This document shows, one piece after another, positions 24,129 to 31,530 of a stretch of DNA of 32,960 nucleotides. The first letter of the stretch is position 1. Each line of letters opens with the position of its first letter. The translations under genes and the position numbers were made by a program. This DNA comes from a virus: the IMG/VR virus record IMGVR_UViG_3300025151_000156, positions 1-32,960 of that record. One strand, written 5' to 3'. The notes beneath the pieces were generated by a model. That model was not told the DNA's origin, made no database searches, and worked only from the letters and a program-made list of their open reading frames with translations.

Positions 24129-26708
24129 TTATCCTTTCACAATTAAATCAGTAGTTCCTATGGCTGTACCAGCAACAACAGAGGGAGAATCTGCAGTTTC
24201 TTTTACTGTTCCGTCTGTTTGTACAAAATATTGCTGTCCTATAGTGAGGTTTTGTAATACTCCACCAGTTGGGGCTAACGTGATACCTTTACCTTTATTG
24301 CTGTCACTACTATCTCTAAAAAATATAACAGATCTATTTTCATTACTATCAAAGGTAGCTGAATTATATAAAGTAGTTCCTTCATTAAAGGTAGTTGCAG
24401 AGGTAAACGAAATAGACGTATCCGAAACGGTTCCTAAAACATATTTTCCATAATCGTTGTCATCATCATCATAATAAGCGATAACTGCTTTATTTACATT
24501 ACTATCAAAAGTAATTGCTATATCTTCTGTACCAGCAGCTTCAAATACTGCGGCAGAACCAAAACTTATGGAGGTTCCGCTTACAGTTCCTACGATAGCC
24601 GTACCATGTCCACTGTTGCTCGCATCCCTATAGGAAATAATTACTTTATTGTTTGAACTGTCAAAAACTATGCCTACATTTGTTGTACTGCCAGACTCAA
24701 ACACCACTGCTGTTCCGAAACTTATATCTGTGCCAGATATTGTACCGACAATAGCTGTGCCATAACTACTATTTCCTGCATCATGGTACGCAACGACTAC
24801 TTTGTTATTACTACTATCAAACGCACATTCAATATGTTGGGTGTCTGCACTTTCAAAAGTTACTTCTGTGCCAAAAGTTATAGATGTGCCTGATACAGTG
24901 CCTACTCTTGACTTGCCATGCCCGCCACCTGAGTATAAATCTCTATATACGATAGCAACTTTATTACTATTAGTATCAAAAGTAGCTGCATTATTGCTAG
25001 TGCCACTAGAGGAATCATATGTGGCAGCAGTGCCGAAACTGATTGAGTTGTTAGATGGATCTACAGTTCCTACACTCGCTTGGCTTATTTCACTAGAGGC
25101 TTGGTTAGTATAGACAACAACAACTTTATTATTACTACTGTCAAAAGTTGCACCAAAGGCAAGGAGATTTGCACTTTGGATAACTACCGGAGTGCCGAAT
25201 GTAATAGTTGAACCACTTACTGACCCAACACAAGCAGTCCCATAAGATGAGTTGTTTACATCTTGATAAAAAACAACTACCCTATTATTAGAACTATCAA
25301 ATGTTGCAAAAGTACCCTCACCGCCTTCGCCCACTTCGCCAGTTTCAAAAACAGTTTCTGATCCAAGCACATCAGAAGTATTAGGTGTCTGTATACTTCT
25401 AGCTATACTGTTAGCACTCTGTATTGTGGCTACTGCACCATCTGCAACAGCATCTTTTGCAAAGCCTATAAAGTTTTCTGATGTAAGGTTTGCACTTGAT
25501 GGGTTATAAACTATTGCAGAAAGATTATTTGATGGAGCAAATCCAGCAACAATCTTTTCATCATTGACTGTAGTTCCATAAATAAAAGTAACTGCTGTAG
25601 AATCAAGTTCTGTTGAAGAACCAAAAGTAATAGTAGTCCCTGATGTTGATCCTTTTATTGCAGCAGGTTTAAGATCATCATTTAAATAAGCAACAACAAA
25701 ATCATTTTCAGTAAACTTTGTTACAGAGGGCCATACATTACTTTCATCACTGGCTCTAAATACTACAGGTGACCCTAAAGTTATGCTAGTGCCTGATACC
25801 GTTCCCGCGATAGCTGTAGCATAGTTGTTTCCAGTTCTATCATCATTGTAGGCTATGACAAACTTGGTATCACTTAATGCTGCAAGTGAATGCCTTATAA
25901 CTCTACTGGCATCATACTGTACAGCAGATCCGAATGATATAGAAGTACCCGATACTGTGCCTACAATAACTTCGCCATCTTCTGGTGGAGAGCTCGGAGT
26001 ATCTGAATAAGCTATAACAATTTTAGTTGAACTTAATGCACCTATTGAAGCATACTTAGAAGAGTTTGCTGTAGCAAAAGTTGCAGGAGAACCAAAAGAC
26101 AAACTTGTACCTGATACTGTTCCTACGATTGCTTTAGCTTTACTGCTATCAGAGGCGTCTTCAAAAGCAATTACAAATGTTGTGTCAGTTAAACGAGCAG
26201 CATTACCAAAGTCGTTCATGCTTGTTTGACCTGCTTCAAACTCAGCAACGCTTCCATAAGTAATACTGTTATCTGATGCGTCTACTGTGCCAAGCCTAGC
26301 CTTACCTTTATTTGAGTCACCACTATCTCTATATACAATTACAAACGTGGTGGAAGTTAAGCCAAGCACATCAAAGTTTTCATACTGTGCGTGTGATGTA
26401 GAAGATGCACTGCCATAAGAAATAGATGAACCTGAGACTACACCTACTATTGCTGTTCCATAATAACTATTATCTTGATCACGAGCAAAACCAACAAATT
26501 TTGAAACTCCGGGCAATCCTGTTAAATAAGGCCCACCGACGTTACTATTGAAACCCATATCAGCTACACTGCCAATACTAGCAGAGGAAATAGCCGTGGT
26601 AGCAACCGTACCATCAGAGTTAATTATAACTGGCTTACCTGCCGTTATAGCACCATCAGCAGTTGCTACTACCTCTGAGTCAGAAGCTATATTTCCAACA
26701 ACCCTCAT
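24129..26708 (-). CDS. Double seven-repeat beta-propeller tail protein, copy 1 (859 aa)
   Basis: The protein holds two sets of seven ~52-residue repeats. Set A is residues about 45-405 and is more divergent, with blades such as LTSTTFVIVYRDSGDSNKG. Set B is about 446-815 with blades such as FDSSNNKVVVAYHDAGNSS and GTAIVGTVSGTSISFG. The N-terminal cap (EVVATADGAITAGKPVIIN, 12-30) and C-terminal cap (LTIGQQYFVQTDGTVKETAD and LIVKG) match the two paralogues. The cap strand ENFIGFAKDAVADGAVATIQ lies between the sets at 411-430, not next to the final cap, so set B seems inserted inside the C-terminal cap. The likely role is host recognition on the tail. AAGGGATG precedes the ATG; the gap to the previous gene is 9 bases. 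Confidence 0.75.
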   Translation of the reverse strand: MRVVGNIASDSEVVATADGAITAGKPVIINSDGTVATTAISSASIGSVADMGFNSNVGGPYLTGLPGVSKFVGFARDQDNSYYGTAIVGVVSGSSISYGSASSTSHAQYENFDVLGLTSTTFVIVYRDSGDSNKGKARLGTVDASDNSITYGSVAEFEAGQTSMNDFGNAARLTDTTFVIAFEDASDSSKAKAIVGTVSGTSLSFGSPATFATANSSKYASIGALSSTKIVIAYSDTPSSPPEDGEVIVGTVSGTSISFGSAVQYDASRVIRHSLAALSDTKFVIAYNDDRTGNNYATAIAGTVSGTSITLGSPVVFRASDESNVWPSVTKFTENDFVVAYLNDDLKPAAIKGSTSGTTITFGSSTELDSTAVTFIYGTTVNDEKIVAGFAPSNNLSAIVYNPSSANLTSENFIGFAKDAVADGAVATIQSANSIARSIQTPNTSDVLGSETVFETGEVGEGGEGTFATFDSSNNRVVVFYQDVNNSSYGTACVGSVSGSTITFGTPVVIQSANLLAFGATFDSSNNKVVVVYTNQASSEISQASVGTVDPSNNSISFGTAATYDSSSGTSNNAATFDTNSNKVAIVYRDLYSGGGHGKSRVGTVSGTSITFGTEVTFESADTQHIECAFDSSNNKVVVAYHDAGNSSYGTAIVGTISGTDISFGTAVVFESGSTTNVGIVFDSSNNKVIISYRDASNSGHGTAIVGTVSGTSISFGSAAVFEAAGTEDIAITFDSNVNKAVIAYYDDDDNDYGKYVLGTVSDTSISFTSATTFNEGTTLYNSATFDSNENRSVIFFRDSSDSNKGKGITLAPTGGVLQNLTIGQQYFVQTDGTVKETADSPSVVAGTAIGTTDLIVKG
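24264..25373 (-). repeat. Seven tandem ~156-bp coding repeats, propeller B of the double gene
   Basis: Seven consecutive degenerate units of about 52 codons. The most uniform blades read FDSSNNKV(V/I)(V/I)(A/S)Y then (A/R)VGT(V/I)SGT(S/D)I(S/T)FGT. Blades 4 and 5 are the most alike. Such internal repeats offer substrate for recombination with the equivalent blocks in the two genes downstream. Confidence 0.65.
25494..26576 (-). repeat. Seven tandem ~156-bp coding repeats, propeller A of the double gene
   Basis: Seven units with the same strand pattern as propeller B but lacking the FDSSNNK turn, which is replaced by L(T/S)(S/D)T(T/K)F or similar. The GTVSGTSISFGS strand is kept in most blades, while blades 6 and 7 are degenerate (IKGSTSGTTITFG; APSNNLSAIVYN). 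Confidence 0.6.
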
Positions 26709-26717
26709 TTACATCCC

Positions 26718-27092
26718 TTACGACAGTTCTTCGTATGTGATTGTATATGTTAAATCGTTAGCTACACTTGCAGTAACACCAAGGGATGTATCTTCTTCTA
26801 AATACATTCCAACATCTTTATCTATTGCTATTAAAAATGAGTTAGGTGCTACAGACACTGCATTTGCATACACGACTGCTGTACCTCCTATATCATCTTG
26901 TGGGTATATACCTATAGTTATTGTAGCTGATGCTGAAGCATCCACATTTGATATTACTAAACTGTTTACTTTCATTACTTTACCAGAAGAAGCAGGGTTA
27001 TTTAAAGCATTAGTAGCTGCTGTAGATGAAAGTAAAGCTGTATCTGTCTTTGCCGTAATAGTGGCGACATTGACAATATTAGGTGCTGCCAT
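26718..27092 (-). CDS. Small beta-rich virion protein (124 aa)
   Basis: I do not recognise a named family. The protein is Ala/Thr/Val/Ser-rich and looks all-beta (VMKVNSLVISNVDASASATI; NDLTYTITYEEL), with a mid segment LIAIDKDVGMYLEEDTSLGV. Composition and position between a fibre-like gene and the propeller genes suggest a tail or fibre-attachment structural protein. GAGGA precedes the ATG at about 11 bases. No Cys, transmembrane segment or signal peptide. Confidence 0.7.
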   Translation of the reverse strand: MAAPNIVNVATITAKTDTALLSSTAATNALNNPASSGKVMKVNSLVISNVDASASATITIGIYPQDDIGGTAVVYANAVSVAPNSFLIAIDKDVGMYLEEDTSLGVTASVANDLTYTITYEELS

Positions 27093-27109
27093 TTTTTATA
27101 TCCTCTCTG

Positions 27110-27976
27110 TTAACCGAAAACCATAGCCATTGCAATCGCTTTTCCTGTGCTTGCTTTACTGGTCACCGCATTTATTTCTGCTGCTGTAACAGTAACTAGA
27201 GTAGAACCTAATACTAATCCATTACTACCATCATGCGAAGCAATAGTAAAATTGTTTGTACCATCAGCTATGGTTGCATTTCCGCTAAATGTGGAATTTC
27301 CTGTTATAAGAAGAGTGTCTGTCCCATCTTCATCATACTCTATACTTACATCTTGATCATTACCAAATTTAATTTTCTTATCATCTGCAATGTAAACATC
27401 ACCCCACTCTAAAGAAGTTGTCCCTATATCAGCTCCTCCAGAAGCATCAGGCACAAGAGCAGTTGAAGCAGTAATAGTTGTTCCAGAAATAGTACTTGCA
27501 CCTGTAATAGCTCCTGCAACATCAAGCGTTCCTGCAACACTTAAATCGGTAAAAGCATCGTAAACAATACCACTAGCACCACCACCATCTGTAACAACTA
27601 CCTTTACTTTGCCATTGGGGATAGTAACTGTCGCTCCACTGCCTTGTTTTATAATCGTAGAGTAAGGGCCACTAGAACCTGAATCTGTGGTAGCATTTTC
27701 AATTATCCATATTTTAGAAACAGTGTTCGGGGCAAGAGTAACTGTACAGTTTTGCCCTAATGCACCAGTAAGTTTAAGATAAAAGGATCTTACACCGTCA
27801 GAAACCGCATCTGCCATTGTAATCGTAGCTGTAGAAGCATCACTTAATGCTTCCGTGCCATAACCAAAAGCCTCACCTATCAGCTCTAAATTTGTGTTTG
27901 TTGCAGTTCCCCACGTTCCTGAACGCTCACCAGAACCTATTTCTTCTAAACGTAAATTATTTACATATGTACTCAT
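27110..27976 (-). CDS. Tail fibre-like protein (288 aa)
   Basis: A Gly/Ser/Thr/Ala-rich protein with fibre features. The N-terminal part (MSTYVNNLRLEEIGSGERSG, TWGTATNTNLELIGEAFG) is what I recall from marine phage tail fibre starts, with the pattern of a bundle-forming attachment domain. The middle has beta-helix-like runs DLSVAGTLDVAGAITGAST and ISGTTITASTALVPDASGG, then DIGTTSLEWGDVYIADDKKI, a motif seen at fibre shafts, and GNSTFSGNATIADG. The C-terminus is a helix ending IAMAMVFG. A complete receptor-binding tip is not evident, so it may be a shaft or adaptor fibre that works with the propeller proteins downstream. AAGGAG sits five bases before the ATG, a strong site. Confidence 0.7.
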   Translation of the reverse strand: MSTYVNNLRLEEIGSGERSGTWGTATNTNLELIGEAFGYGTEALSDASTATITMADAVSDGVRSFYLKLTGALGQNCTVTLAPNTVSKIWIIENATTDSGSSGPYSTIIKQGSGATVTIPNGKVKVVVTDGGGASGIVYDAFTDLSVAGTLDVAGAITGASTISGTTITASTALVPDASGGADIGTTSLEWGDVYIADDKKIKFGNDQDVSIEYDEDGTDTLLITGNSTFSGNATIADGTNNFTIASHDGSNGLVLGSTLVTVTAAEINAVTSKASTGKAIAMAMVFG

Positions 27977-27985
27977 TTTAACTCC

Positions 27986-28714
27986 TTATGCCGCTATTTC
28001 TTGCCAATTAGGATCTTGGTCTGGTACATTCAGCCCCCAAACAAAACCAACACCCACAACACCGACTGCCCCTGCGCTTGTGACATTTACAATATTTGCA
28101 TCGCCAATCACAGTTACACCATTTACCAGACCTGTCATAGTGAGATCTGCAGTAGAAACTACAAAAGAAGTATCTGCACCTAAAATTTGAACTGAACCTA
28201 CGCCACCTGTGCTTGGGATTCCAGTGATTGTTACTGCTGTGCCTCCTGCAGCTGCAACGGCTGTGGTTGCTCCAGTAGCGATAGGTATTATAGAGGAAGT
28301 AAAAATATTTGCTGTTCCACCCATACCACTATGATTAGAACAATAATAATATAATGTATCAGGTGCATCAAAAGGAACTACAAAGGTAACTGTTGCACCA
28401 CCCGAACCAGCAGAACCCGAAACTGTAACTCCTGATGTATAAGCAGAACCACCCCCATGCGTCCCATCAGAAGTTGTAGAAAACTGTAGTGGGTGACCAC
28501 TGACAGAACTATCTGAAACGTCAAAAACGTATGTTGCTCCTCTAGCTAAATAGAGTGTAGCTTGTTGAGTGCCATCAATAGCATACTTATTGCCGCTTCC
28601 TGTTGAAACAACTGTGACGGTTTTAGCTGTATCTAAATCAGCACCCCACGATTGCTCATTCCACGCCTGACTGAGACTTCCCCAACCTGTAAATGGAACA
28701 ACTATATCGGTCAT
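27986..28714 (-). CDS. Virion protein with cupredoxin-like domain (242 aa)
   Basis: Residues about 31-137 resemble a cupredoxin (plastocyanin/azurin-type) domain: a beta-rich sequence with SGHPLQF (H74) and, near its end, YYYCSNHSGMGG with C125, H128 and M131. This Cys-x2-His-x2-Met cluster plus the upstream His is the usual type-1 copper ligand set, although Met is closer to Cys than in plastocyanin. Around it, GWGSLSQAWNEQSWG (10-24) is a W/G-rich opening and the C-terminal 90 residues are a second beta region ending NWQEIAA. From memory, YYYCSNHSGMGG occurs in other marine phage structural proteins. No signal peptide. The ATG immediately follows the previous stop without a ribosome binding site, so it is coupled. 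Copper binding is not demonstrated. Confidence 0.65.
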   Translation of the reverse strand: MTDIVVPFTGWGSLSQAWNEQSWGADLDTAKTVTVVSTGSGNKYAIDGTQQATLYLARGATYVFDVSDSSVSGHPLQFSTTSDGTHGGGSAYTSGVTVSGSAGSGGATVTFVVPFDAPDTLYYYCSNHSGMGGTANIFTSSIIPIATGATTAVAAAGGTAVTITGIPSTGGVGSVQILGADTSFVVSTADLTMTGLVNGVTVIGDANIVNVTSAGAVGVVGVGFVWGLNVPDQDPNWQEIAA

Positions 28715-29173
28715 TTAGGCAATCCGTATTATCGCATTTGAAGCATCTGCTGTAGGAAACACAATAGTAAAATCCCCTGCACTAGCTGCTTTATCTGAAC
28801 TAAAATCTAAAACAAGGACTGATGGATTACTTACAGAAATAGATGTAGTATTAGGAGTTGTATTATAAATCAAAGCTCCCCTAACACTAGATATTGTAAC
28901 AGTAGAAAAAACTAAATCATCAAAATCTACAATAGCTGTTGTCCCTGTAGTAGAGGGGTCTACTGAGTTTAATGTTCCTCCCCCTGCAGAGTAATTAGTT
29001 CCAGTGACTTCATTACTGGTGGTGTAAGCTGTTGTTGCTGCCGTAAACGAGGCACTGTTAGTATACAATGCTAATTTGTACGTATCACCTGAAGCAGATG
29101 TATCAAAATCGTGTACGCCGAAGAGTAACTCTTTTTTGAAAGAGGTACACATAAAATTCCCACTAAACGCCAT
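28715..29173 (-). CDS. Beta-rich virion structural protein (152 aa)
   Basis: An Ala/Ser/Thr-rich, beta-dominated protein beginning MAFSGNFMCTSFKKELLFGV and containing YKLALYTNSASFTAATTAY, YSAGGGTL and the end FTIVFPTADASNAIIRIA. From memory, the combination of KxALYT...YSAGGxTL and the FPTADASNAIIRIA ending recurs in marine phage structural genes between neck and tail genes; no function is assigned there. It is likely a small tail or neck component. AAGGAG lies eight bases before the ATG, inside the end of the upstream gene, from which it is separated by one base. Confidence 0.7.
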   Translation of the reverse strand: MAFSGNFMCTSFKKELLFGVHDFDTSASGDTYKLALYTNSASFTAATTAYTTSNEVTGTNYSAGGGTLNSVDPSTTGTTAIVDFDDLVFSTVTISSVRGALIYNTTPNTTSISVSNPSVLVLDFSSDKAASAGDFTIVFPTADASNAIIRIA

Positions 29174-29174
29174 A

Positions 29175-29468
29175 TTAGAGTCTCCTTATCAGTTCAGCTA
29201 GTTCTGGGTGTCCTGCGTCTACTAAAGCGTTAAAAACTGTCGTTCTATCACTTTGTACAGCTTGTTTCATGTAAGAGGCAATCACTTTTTCAATATGTGC
29301 AGCAAAGGCATGGGCTTGATCTCGTATTGCAGGTTCTGCTTTATCGGATACATAAACGAGTTTTTTTACACATCTTGCAGCTATTTCTTCGGGGCTTGCA
29401 CCTCTATTATTAGTCGTATGCACCTCAACTTGAAAGTCGCTTGGTAAACTTAGAGTATCTGTAAACAT
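29175..29468 (-). CDS. Small helical phage protein (97 aa)
   Basis: Predicted to be largely helical. After a short beta start (MFTDTLSLPSDFQVEVHTTN) it has GASPEEIAARCVKKLVYVSD, then EPAIRDQAHAFAAHIEKVI and SYMKQAVQSDRTTVFNAL, ending LAELIRRL. From memory, the QAVQSDRTTxxNALxxAGHPxLAELIR ending is a frequent small protein in marine phage structural operons; its function is unknown. A tail-assembly chaperone is possible but not evident. The ATG shares one base with the stop of the upstream adaptor gene (TAATG), so it is coupled to it. Confidence 0.7.
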   Translation of the reverse strand: MFTDTLSLPSDFQVEVHTTNNRGASPEEIAARCVKKLVYVSDKAEPAIRDQAHAFAAHIEKVIASYMKQAVQSDRTTVFNALVDAGHPELAELIRRL

Positions 29469-30322
29469 TACGTTCTTTCTTTCTTAATATAACCTGCAGA
29501 ATAATCATCTGTAACTTCTAATGCCTCGCCTAAATTTTTCAAGCGATTAATTGCTTCCCCATACCGTTGATTGTACATATTCATTACATCTTGCTCACCT
29601 TTCATAAAAAGGTAACACTCAGCAAGTGAAGCATATAAAAGAGCCACCTCAGCGTTTTCACTTAACCAACTATTTGTTGTATCTGCACCAACGGCAGTGA
29701 TTACAGCAGTCGCACCACTTGTACCGCCTGTTATTGTTTCACCAACAGTATAATTTTGACTTGGTATGCCAACGGTCAAACTGGTAGCACTTTCAACGAC
29801 CCCTATGGTTGAGCTTTGTCCGCTTGTACCGCCAGTGATAGTTTCACCAACAACAAATGTCCCTGATACTGTACTCAGAGTTAATAGATATAAACTTTGC
29901 GTTAAGCTGGTAGGTCTATGAAAATAACTTAGACTAACTGTATATGTCGCGTCGGGGGTGGGAGCTAGAATAAAATAGTTAGCATCAAATTGTCCATAGT
30001 ATTTCGGGGTACCTGTTGCCGAAGCATTAGGATTGTATGATTGCACAAACTCAAGTTCTTTAAATTGTAAATACTCATACAAGCTATTGTTCGTAATACT
30101 TAGTGAGTGAGGTGATAAAAAATCACTAGGAACAGCTAGGTACTCACTTCCTAACAAAAGTGTTCCCGTCACATTTTTTTGAAATACGTTTAATTGAGTT
30201 GATTTTAAAATACGCTCTTCTGCTAAACGAATAAACATATCCATAGAATTAAGGAAAACTGTTTCTGTATTTTGCGTGTAGTTTTTGATAGCATCTTTGA
30301 GAGTACTGTATGTGAAACTCAT
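29468..30322 (-). CDS. Phage adaptor (neck) protein, SU10/phiEco32-type (284 aa)
   Basis: Recognised as an adaptor that links portal to tail hub in short-tailed phages. Family-like parts are the start TYSTLKDAIKNYTQNTETVF (residues 4-23), MFIRLAEERILKSTQLNVFQ (29-48), EYLAVPSDFLSPHSL (60-74), YYGQFDANYFILAPTP (108-123) and the helical C-terminus EVALLYASLAECYLFMKGE. Between the strand LSYFHRPTSL and this C-terminus, residues 154-211 are an insertion made of two GETITGGTSG repeats that do not belong to the core fold. The same repeats occur in the 300-aa protein two genes upstream. GGAGG lies about 10 bases before the ATG, and the ATG overlaps the zinc-ribbon gene's end by 4 bases. Confidence 0.75.
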   Translation of the reverse strand: MSFTYSTLKDAIKNYTQNTETVFLNSMDMFIRLAEERILKSTQLNVFQKNVTGTLLLGSEYLAVPSDFLSPHSLSITNNSLYEYLQFKELEFVQSYNPNASATGTPKYYGQFDANYFILAPTPDATYTVSLSYFHRPTSLTQSLYLLTLSTVSGTFVVGETITGGTSGQSSTIGVVESATSLTVGIPSQNYTVGETITGGTSGATAVITAVGADTTNSWLSENAEVALLYASLAECYLFMKGEQDVMNMYNQRYGEAINRLKNLGEALEVTDDYSAGYIKKERT

Positions 30323-30621
30323 GATACGACAACCTCCACTCTACCAATAGAAGTAATTGCATGTGTGGAAGCATTAGATAAAACAGGAAATGTTTTCTGC
30401 CCAACAAGAATATCTAAACCCTCAGCTCTATCTGGCCTTGGGTCGTATAAAGCCTCTGGCTCAAATGGTGGTGGTGGGGGTTCTAATTGTGGGTGTTTAG
30501 GCTCAAAACAATCTATACAAACTTTTAGCCCATTCCACTCTTTTTGTAAGGAGGTATATGGATACTCAAACCCACACCTATCACAAATCGCTCTTGCGTA
30601 TTTTCCAGAAGCATACTTCAT
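30319..30621 (-). CDS. Small zinc-ribbon protein (100 aa)
   Basis: Two CxxC pairs, C13-C16 and C35-C38, spaced by 18 residues, are the signature of a treble-clef or zinc-ribbon finger (AICDRCGFEYPYTSL ... GLKVCIDCFEPKHPQ). A Pro-rich linker follows (PPPPPFEPEAL, around 48-58), then RPDRAEGLDILVG and a beta-rich tail ending VEVVVS. From memory, this small finger protein is common between adaptor genes of marine phages. It overlaps both neighbours by 4 bases and has no good ribosome binding site of its own, so it is translated by coupling and is probably a neck component or assembly factor. Confidence 0.75.
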   Translation of the reverse strand: MKYASGKYARAICDRCGFEYPYTSLQKEWNGLKVCIDCFEPKHPQLEPPPPPFEPEALYDPRPDRAEGLDILVGQKTFPVLSNASTHAITSIGRVEVVVS

Positions 30622-31520
30622 CTTATAAACGTATAATAATCACGGCTTGGGGTTAAACTTAAACTTGCTCTATCTCTATCTTCGGCTGCTGCTCGCTCAA
30701 ACTCTTCTTCATATACAGCTTTCAAAAGCTGTGTTCTTTGTGGAGCACGTTTTAGGGAAATGTAATAAGCCAACCCTGCAGATAAGCAAGGGTAAAATCT
30801 AAATGGTACATCCACAGTATTTTGTGGGTTATCTACATCATCTATACGAGTGAGTTTATCATAAACTAATGTATAAGTATTATTATTTGGAGTAGGCCAA
30901 AGTTTAATTTCAGGAGTGATTAGCCTATCTACATAAAATTGTGTAGGGCGTGAGGTGCTGTTTTTATTAGAAATATTAATATAAGCATCTCTACTTATCC
31001 TACTTATAGCAACATCTGTTTGATCAGAACCAGTTCCTGTCCTAATTACTGCAGATAATACATCAATAGTAGATTGTATTGGCACTAATGAAATAGCAGA
31101 AGAAACTGTGGTGGTAGCTGAACTCGTACCTCCTGTTATTGTTTCTGATGCTGAAAAAGTTCCCTCTGGCACTGTGATATCTATTGCGGTAGAAGAGCGG
31201 ATGCTAGTTATACTTGCCGTAGCTCCGCTCGTACCACCTGTTATAGTTTCTCCTACCGAAAATGAACCACTGGCTGCAACTGTCATAGTAAGTGTTCCAG
31301 CAGGGTATATAGCTACACCTGAGGCTAGAGGTAACGTAGCCTGCTCTATTGTCCACCTATTAAGACCACGGTTAGCCCAATCAGCAAACAATAAATTCAG
31401 AGATCTACGCGCACTCGTAAGATCATAACCTGTACGCACTTCGAGGCCGCATCTTTCAAATGCTTCCTCGACGTACTCAGCTACATCAAGTTCAAAATCG
31501 GTAGAACCAGAAACTGCCAT
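30618..31520 (-). CDS. Phage head-tail connector/adaptor protein (300 aa)
   Basis: The N-terminus (LDVAEYVEEAFERCGLEVRT, 11-30; GYDLTSARRSLNLLFADWAN, 31-50; RGLNRWTIEQ) is typical in my recollection of P22 gp4-like tail accessory/connector proteins and their marine phage relatives. The C-terminal half (KLWPTPNNNTYTLVYDKLTR, then FRFYPCLSAGLAYYISLKRA) has the adaptor pattern of beta strands followed by a long helical part (LLKAVYEEEFERAAAEDRDR). Residues 85-140 contain two GETITGG-type repeats (FSVGETITGGTSGATASI; FSASETITGGTSSATTTV) that look like an insertion. It starts the adaptor trio (this gene, zinc ribbon, second adaptor) and follows the basic-protein gene after 10 bases. AAGG precedes the ATG. 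Confidence 0.7.
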   Translation of the reverse strand: MAVSGSTDFELDVAEYVEEAFERCGLEVRTGYDLTSARRSLNLLFADWANRGLNRWTIEQATLPLASGVAIYPAGTLTMTVAASGSFSVGETITGGTSGATASITSIRSSTAIDITVPEGTFSASETITGGTSSATTTVSSAISLVPIQSTIDVLSAVIRTGTGSDQTDVAISRISRDAYINISNKNSTSRPTQFYVDRLITPEIKLWPTPNNNTYTLVYDKLTRIDDVDNPQNTVDVPFRFYPCLSAGLAYYISLKRAPQRTQLLKAVYEEEFERAAAEDRDRASLSLTPSRDYYTFIR

Positions 31521-31530
31521 AAATTACACC

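Noticed and set aside
24129-26708. CRISPR array or diversity-generating retroelement at the repeat-rich tail genes
   Set aside because: The repeats are degenerate, coding and without spacers, and no cas gene or reverse transcriptase with template/variable repeats is present.
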